Shown in pieces: positions 7,475-16,400 of a stretch of 54,714 bases of DNA. Both the position numbers and the translations under genes were made by a program. The notes under the pieces were generated by a model that was not told the DNA's origin, did no database searches, and worked only from the letters and a program-made list of their open reading frames with translations. Where the stretch lies: contig NZ_JACJSF010000055.1 in assembly GCF_014698035.1 (NCBI RefSeq), positions 1 to 54,714 on the forward strand, read 5' to 3'. This DNA comes from Desmonostoc muscorum FACHB-395. GTDB taxonomy: Bacteria; Cyanobacteriota; Cyanobacteriia; Cyanobacteriales; Nostocaceae. The stretch's first letter is position 1, and every line of letters starts with the position of its first letter.

Positions 7475-10400
7475 ATGAATTTAATAAAGCTTCTAGAAAA
7501 TCTTTCAGCAAAGAATGTTGAACTTTGGGTTGATGGAGACAAACTGCGCTATCGCTCGCCTGAAAACTCCCTAACCCCTGAGTTATTGCGCGAAATTCAG
7601 CAATCTGAACCAGAAATTATCCAAATTTTATCCCAGAGTACCGCTCAGGCTGCAACTTATCCCCTCTCTCACGGTCAAAAGTCACTCTGGTTTTTATATC
7701 AATTAGCACCCAACAGTACTGCTTACAATGTCACGTATGCAGCAAAATTAGTTATAAGTTTAGATATTCTTGCCCTAAAGCAGGCAGCACAAGCTCTAGT
7801 TGAAAGGCATCCACTTTTGAGGACTACCTTTGCAACCATTGACGGCGAACCTGTGCAAACAGTTCACGAAAATCAGCAAGTTGACTTTAGCATCCAAGAA
7901 GCTTCCGATCTTGGACAAGATGATGTAAACAACTGGCTTTCAGAAAAGAGCGATCGCCCTTTCAACTTAGAACAAGGGCCGATATTGCGGTTTGATTTAT
8001 TAATTAACCATATTAAAACTGATAAATTAGCAACAAAAGAACATATTCTCTTAATCGCGCTACATCAGATAGTGGGAGATTTCTGTTCTTTAGAAATCAT
8101 AATTGGCGAACTGAGAGCTTTGTATAAAGCGATGTCTACGACGGGCTACGCCTACGCCACAGGTGAAACAGCCCAACTATCAACACAAAATTATCAATAT
8201 CAAGATTACGTCAAATGCTCAGAGCAAATGCTCGCTAGTTCACATGGAGAAAGTTTGTGGGCTTACTGGCAGCAACAACTATCTGGTGAGTTGCCATTAC
8301 TAAATTTGCCAACAGATCGACCAAGACCTCAGACCAAAACCTACAATGGTGCTTCCCGCTTTTTTACTGTTGAGAAAGAACTGCGGCAAAAGCTCACAGA
8401 ATTGGCGACGAGAGAAAGTGCCTCTCTATATATCCTTTTATTAACAGCATTACAAATACTATTACGACGTTATACCAATCAAGAAGATATTTTAATTGGC
8501 TCTCCAATGGTGAATCGGAGCCGTTCAGAATTTGAAAATATTGTGGGTTATTTTACTAATCCTGTGGTCTTGCGAGGAGACATTTCAGGAAAACCGACTT
8601 TTAAAGAGTTGCTAGAGCGATCGCACTCTTGTGTATTAGATGCCCAAGACCATCAAGATTATCCCTTTCCCCTGCTGGTAGAGCAACTGCAACCTGTCCG
8701 CAACCCCAGTTTTTCGCCATTCTATCAGGTAGCCTTAATTTGGAATTGCTCTTACCAGAATATAGATATTAATGATGATTTGATTTTGGAATCATTGATT
8801 CCAGAGTCTAAAGGAGCCGCCTTTGATTTAACCTTAACTATTTTTGAGGGGACAGACTCACTCAAAGGTACGTGGAATTATAACACCGACTTATTTGATG
8901 ACAGTGCGATCGCGCGGATGATGGGGCATTTTGTAACTTTGCTCGAAGCAATTGTGGCAAATCCACAGCAACGAATTTACCAATTACCAATGCTCACACA
9001 ATCTGAAGAACGGCAGTTATTAGTTGAGTGGAATGATACTCAAGTAGACTATGCCTTCGATAAATGTATTCATCAGTTGTTTGAGGAGCAAGTAGAGCGT
9101 ACACCTGATGCTGTGGCGGTGGTGTTTGAGAATCAACAATTGACGTACCGCGAATTAAACAGCCGTGCTAACCAATTGGCGTATTACTTGCAGTCTTTGG
9201 GTGTGAAACCCGACGTGCTGGTGGGGATTTGTGTAGAGCGCTCCTTAGAGATGGTGGTGGGACTATTGGGAATTCTCAAGGCGGGTGGAGCTTACGTACC
9301 ACTTGACCCAGAATATCCCAAAGACCGTCTGAACTTCATGCTCGAAGACGCTCAAGTTCCAGTATTAATAAGTCAACAGCGATTCCTGGATCGACTACCT
9401 GAGTATCAGGCAAAACTGATTTGTTTAGATGAAGTCTGGTCAGAAATTCTGCAAAACCAACAGAACAACCCTATTGAGGTAGTAAAGAGTACCGATCTAG
9501 CGAATGTGATTTACACATCAGGCTCCACAGGTAAACCCAAAGGGGTAATGGTTGAGCATAGTGGATTGTGCAATCTAGCTCAAGCTCAAATTCAGGTTTT
9601 CGGCTTGTCTGGTGATAGTCGAGTTCTCCAGTTTGCCTCCTTCAGTTTTGATGCTTGCATATCAGAAATCCTGATGGCTTTGGGATCTGGGGCAAGACTT
9701 TACTTAGGAACAAAAGACTCGATAATGCCGGGTATGCCTTTAATTGAGCGATTAAAGAATGATGGCATTACCCATGTTACCCTACCACCATCAGCCTTAG
9801 CAGTCCTGCCAGTAGAAGAACTGCCAACATTGCAAGCGATCGTTGTTGCCGGAGAAGCCTGTCCTCTGGAACTGATGCGACAATGGTCAAAAGGCAGAAA
9901 CTTCTTCAACGCCTACGGCCCGACAGAAGCGAGTGTTTGTGCAGCGATCGCCAAATGCACTCCAGAGGACGAAAAAATTACCATTGGTCGTCCAATTGCC
10001 AATGCAGAAATCTACATTTTAGATTCACAATTACAACCAGTACCAATTGGTGTACCAGGAGAACTGCACATTGGTGGTGCGGGAGTGGCGCGAGGTTATC
10101 TCAACCGAAACGAGTTAACACAACAGAAATTCATCCCCAACCCCTTTAGTAGAAGCAGGGGAGCAGGGGAGCAGGGGAGCAGGGGGAGAGAACGTCTCTA
10201 CAAAACTGGGGATTTAGCACGTTATCTGCCAGATGGCAATATCGAATACTTGGGTCGTATCGACAACCAAGTAAAAATCCGGGGATTTCGCATTGAGTTG
10301 GGAGAAATCGAAGCAGTACTAAGCCAACATCCTCATGTGCAAGCATCATGTGTCATAGCCCGTGAAGATACTCCTGATGACAAGCGCCTAGTAGCCTATA

Positions 10401-13400
10401 TCGTACTGCAACCAGAGCAGACAGCCACAGTTAAAGAACTGCGTAGCTTCCTCAAAGAAAAGCTACCAGAATACATGGTACCAAGTGCGATCGCCATCTT
10501 AGAATCTTTACCCCTAACCCCCAACGGCAAAATAGATCGTCGCGCTTTACCAGAGCCAAGTAGTGAATTATCAGAGAAATATGTAGCTCCGCGCACCCCT
10601 ATCGAAGAAATCCTCGCAGTAATTTGGCAACAAATTCTGAAATTAGAGCTTGTAGGCAGACATGACAACTTCTTTGAACTAGGGGGACATTCCCTACTAG
10701 CAACGCAATTCATCTCCCGTGTGCGTAGCAGATTAAAAGTAGAAATATCATTGCGTGAGTTATTTGCTGCACCAACAATTGCCGAGTTAGCACCATCAAT
10801 TCAGCAGTTACAGCAGCAAAATATAGAACTGTCAGCACCACCCATCTTAAGGCGGGTAGAGAATATAGAAATACCACTGTCATTTGCTCAACAACGTTTA
10901 TGGTTTTTAAACCAGTTAGAGTCGAACAGTGCCTTATACAATATCTCCATTGGTTTGCGTCTAGTAGGAACTCTTAATGTTGCCGCCTTAGAACAAAGTT
11001 TAAAAGAACTTATCGATCGCCATGAAGTCTTACGCACCAATTTTGTTACTGTTGATGGAAAGCCAACACAAATAATTCAAACTCAAACAAATTGGACAGT
11101 TGCAGTTGTTGACTTGCAGCATTTACCGACACTTGTACTGAGCGAAGCCGTTGGCGAAGCCTCTGCCTCAGCAGAAGTAACAGAACAACAAACTGCTGCA
11201 CAGAAATTACTAGAACAAAAAGCAATTGAGCCTTTTGACTTAGCTCATGATGCCTTAATTAGAGCAACATTAGTGGTGCTGTCTCCAAAAGAACAGTGCT
11301 TATTAGTGAGTATGCACCACGTTGTCTGTGATGGCTGGTCAATAGGTGTGTTTGTCCAGGAGTTACAAGCACTGTACAATGCTTATTCAATCGGTCAAGA
11401 GTCACCCCTGTTGCCACTACCAATTCAGTACGCAGATTTTGCAATTTGGCAAAGACAATGGTTGCAAGGGAAGGTTCTACAGAACCATTTGAGTTACTGG
11501 GAAAAACAATTGGCAAATGCACCCACATTCTTGCCACTACCCACAGATAGACCTAGACCTGCTGTGCAGACTTTCAATGGCTTATATCATGTGTTTACTC
11601 TGTCTGTTGAGTTAACTCAACGGTTGTTGGAGCTAAGTCAACAGCAAGGTTGTACTCTGTTCATGACTTTGTTGGCGGCATATAATACCCTGCTTTATCG
11701 CTACACCGGACAAGAAGATATTTTGGTGGGGACACCAATTGCCAACCGCGATCGCACCGAGCTAGAACGACTCATTGGCTTTTTTGTCAATACCTTAGTA
11801 ATGCGGACTGATTTAGCACGGAACCCCAGTTTTAACGAATTACTCCTGCGCCTCAGAGAAATGGCATTATCCGCTTATGCTCATCAAGATTTGCCCTTTG
11901 AGACGTTGGTGGAAGCATTGGAACCAGAACGGGATCTCAGCTATACACCATTGTTCCAAGTGATGTTCGTTCTCCTGAACGCTCCCATGTCTGAAATAGA
12001 GTTGACTGAGTTAAGTGTCAGTGGCTTGCCAATAGGAATCACCACGTCAAAGTTTGATTTAACTTTATCAATGGAAAATACTCCCAATGGACTCTTTGGG
12101 TGGTGGGAATACAACACTGACTTGTTTGATAGCAGCACTATCGAACGAATGACTGGTCATTTTCTGACTCTACTTGAAGCGATCGTGGCAAATCCCAGCG
12201 AGCGGATTTCCCAATTGCCAATGCTCACACCATCTGAGCAGCAACAGTTATTAGTGGAGTGGAATGATACTCAAGTAGATTATCCCCAAGATAAATGTAT
12301 CCATCAGTTGTTTGAGGAGCAAGTAGAGCGCACGCCCGATGGTGTGGCAGTGGTATTTGAAAATCAACAATTGACGTACTACGAGTTAAATTGTCGTGCT
12401 AACCAGTTGGCGCATTATTTGCGGTCTTTGGGTGTGGGAGCCGACGTACTGGTGGGGATATGTGTGGAGCGTTCTTTAGAGATGCTGGTGGGATTACTTG
12501 GGATTCTCAAGGCAGGTGGCGCTTACGTACCACTTGACCCAGAGTATCCCCAAGACCGTCTGAGCTTTATCTTAGAAGATGCTCAAGTTTCCGTGCTGCT
12601 AACCCAACAGCATTTAGTTGATAAATTACCTGAATGTCAGGCGCAGCTTGTAAGCTTAGATACTAACTGGCAGTTTATTTCTCAGTTACCTCAAGGAAAT
12701 CCCATCACTAATGTCCAAGCTAGTAACTTAGCTTATGTGATTTATACTTCCGGTTCTACAGGCCAGCCCAAAGGTGTGCAAATTTCACATACGGCTGTGA
12801 GCAATTTCCTATCTGCTATGCAGCAGCGCCCAGGAATAACAAAACAAGATACACTGCTTGCGGTCACTACTATTTCCTTTGATATTGCTGCCTTAGAAAT
12901 TTTTCTGCCTATAACTGTAGGTGCATGTCTAGTCATAGCCCGTCGTGACGCGACCCTTGATGGAAGAGAGTTATGTGATTTGCTAGTTAAGTCTAAGGCA
13001 ACAATTATGCAAGCAACTCCAGCTACTTGGAGATTGCTTTTAGACTCCAACTACCAATTTAGCGATCTAAAAATACTTTGCGGGGGTGAAGCTTTACCTT
13101 GGGATCTAGTTAGTAAATTGCTTGCTAGGAGCGCTTCTTTGTGGAACCTTTATGGGCCAACAGAGGCTACTATTTGGTCATCAATATGTCAACTCGAATC
13201 CAGTGAGAGCTTGATTTCTATTGGTCGCCCAATTTCTAATACCCAGATATATATACTAGACCAAAACTTACAACCAGTACCTGTAGGTGTACCAGGAGAA
13301 CTGCACATTGGTGGTGCAGGATTAGCAAGAGGCTACTTGAACCGACCAGAGTTAACACAAGAAAAATTTATCCCCAACCCCTTCAGTGGAAGCAGGGGAG

Positions 13401-16400
13401 CAGAGGAGCAGGGGAGCAGGGGGGCAGAAGTTCTTCCCAATTCCCAGTCCCCAATCCCCAGTCCCCGACTTTACAAAACTGGGGACTTGGCTCGTTATTT
13501 ACCAGATGGAAATATAGAATACCTGGGACGTATCGATAACCAAGTAAAAATCCGGGGATTCCGCATTGAGTTGGGAGAAATAGAAGTAGCACTAAGCCAA
13601 CATCCCCATGTTCAAGTATCTTATGTCATAGCTCGTGAAGATACTCCTGGTGACAAGCGCTTAGTTGCCTACATCGTACCTCAACCACAAGTAACACTCA
13701 CAATTAGCGAACTACGTAGCAACCTCAAGGAAAAGTTACCAGACTACATGGTTCCTTCGGCAATAGTTATCCTGGAGTCTTTACCCCTAACCCCCAATGG
13801 CAAAATAGACCGTCGCGCTTTACCAGCACCAGAGCCAAGTAGTGAATTATTAGAGAAATATGTCGCCCCACGCAACCCCATCGAAGAAATACTGTCACTG
13901 ATTTGGCAACAAGTCCTAAAAGTAGACCTTGTAGGCAGACATGATAACTTCTTTGAGCTAGGGGGACACTCACTATTAGCAACGCAACTTATTTCCCGTG
14001 TGCGTAGCAGCTTGAAAGTAGAACTGCCATTGCGATCGCTATTTGCTGCACCAACGATCGCTGAATTATCGCATAACATTCAACAGTTGCAGCAACAAGA
14101 CTTAGAACTTGCCGCACCACCCATTTTAAAGCGGGCAGAGAATGCAGAAACACTACTATCTTATGCTCAACAGCGTTTATGGTTTTTAGACCAGTTTGAG
14201 CCGAACAGTGCCTCATACAACATTCCTTTCGGGTTGCGTTTAGTAGGAACTCTTAATGTTGTCGCCTTAGAACAAAGCTTAATTGAAATTATTCATCGCC
14301 ACGAAGCATTACGCACTAACTTCATCACAGTTGATGGACAAGCTACTCAAATCATTCACAATTGGAGGGAACAGGGAACAGGGAACAGGGAACAGGAAAA
14401 TATACCCTGGACACTATCAGTTGTTGACTTAAAGCATTTACCTTTAACAGAACAAAAAACTGCTGCACAGAAATTAGTCCAAGAACAAGCGTTTCTTCCT
14501 TTTGACTTAGCTCATGATGCATTAATCAGAGCGACATTAATAGTGCTGTCTTCTACAGAGCAGTGGTTATTAGTGTGTATGCACCACGTTGTCAGTGATG
14601 GCTGGTCAATAGGTGTGTTTATTGAGGAGTTACAAGCACTGTACAATGCTTATTCTCAAGGTGAACTTTCACCCTTATTACCACTGCCGATTCAGTATGC
14701 AGATTTCGCAATTTGGCAAAGACAATGGTTGCAAGGGGAGGTTCTACAAAACCAATTAAGTTACTGGAAACAACAATTGGCAAATGCACCTACGTTCTTG
14801 CCATTACCCACAGATAGACCTAGACCTGCTGTACAGACTTTCAATGGCGCATATCTTGAGTTTGCTTTGTCGAGTGAACTAACTCAACGGTTGTTGCAGT
14901 TAAGTCAACAGCAAGGGGTGACTTTGTTTATGACTTTGTTAGCGGCATATAATACTCTGCTTTATCGCTACACAGGACAAACAGATATTTTGGTGGGGAC
15001 ACCAATTGCTAACCGCGATCGCTTCGAAATTGAAGGGTTAATTGGCTTTTTTGTCAATACTTTGGTGATGCGGACTGATTTATCTGAAAATCCTAGTTTT
15101 AACGAATTACTCCCACGTATCCGGGAAATGGCATTATCCGCTTATGCTCATCAAGATTTGCCCTTTGAAATGTTGGTGGAAGCATTGCAGCCAGAACGGG
15201 ATCTCAGCTATACACCACTATTTCAGGTGATGTTCGTTCTCAATAATGCGCCCACATCTGAAGTAGAGTTGACTGGGTTAAGTGTCAGTTCTTTGCCTAT
15301 AGAAAGTGCGATCGCTAAGTTTGATTTAACTTTATCAATGGAAAACACTACCACTGGACTAGTGGGAGGGTGGGAATACAACACTGACTTGTTTGATAGC
15401 AACACAATTGAACGGATAACTGGTCATTTTGTGACATTGCTAGAAGCTATTGTTGCTAATCCTCAAGAGCGGATTTCTCAATTACCAATGCTCACAGCAT
15501 CTGAGCAACAACAATTATTAGTTGAGTGGAATGATACAAGCGTAGATTATCCCCAAGATAAATGTATCCATCAGTTGTTTGAAGAACAAGTGGAACGCAC
15601 CCCCGATGCTGTAGCGGTAGTGTTTGAGAATCAACAATTGACCTACCACGAGTTGAATTGTCGTGCTAACCAGTTAGCGCATTACTTGCAGTCTTTGGGA
15701 GTGTCCGCCGATGTGCTGGTGGGGATATGTGTGGAGCGTTCTTTAGAGATGGTGGTGGGATTACTTGGCATTCTCAAGGCGGGTGGGGCTTACGTACCAC
15801 TTGACCCTGAGTATCCCCAAGAGCGTCTGAGCTTTATGCTTGCAGATGCTCAAGTTTCCGTGCTACTTACCCAACAGCATCTAGTTGAGAAATTACCTGA
15901 ACATCAAGCGCGTGTAGTCCACTTAGATAAAGATTGGGTTGCGATCGCTAAGTCTAGCCAAGAGAATCCAATTGCCCAGGTGCAAGCTAGTAATATAGCC
16001 TATGTTATTTTTACTTCTGGCTCTACTGGTCAACCGAAGGGAGTAATGCTATCTCACAGTAACCTTTGCAACCATACGTTCTGGATGCAAGCAACATTCC
16101 CCCTGACTGAAAAAGACAAAGTACTGCAAAAAACTCCCTTTGGCTTTGATGCCTCAGTTTGGGAATTCTATGCTCCATTGTTAGCAGGTGGACAGTTGTT
16201 AATAGCTGAACCAGGAGGTCATACTGACAGTGCTTATCTCTTAAAGTTAATCGCCCAGCAGCAGGTAACTACTATTCAACTTGTTCCATCTTTACTGCAA
16301 ATGCTTTTAGAGCAGGGAGGAATCGAAACTTGTCACTCCCTCAAACACGTCTTCTGTGGCGGTGAAGTCTTACCCGTTACTCTGCAAGAAAGCTTGTTAA

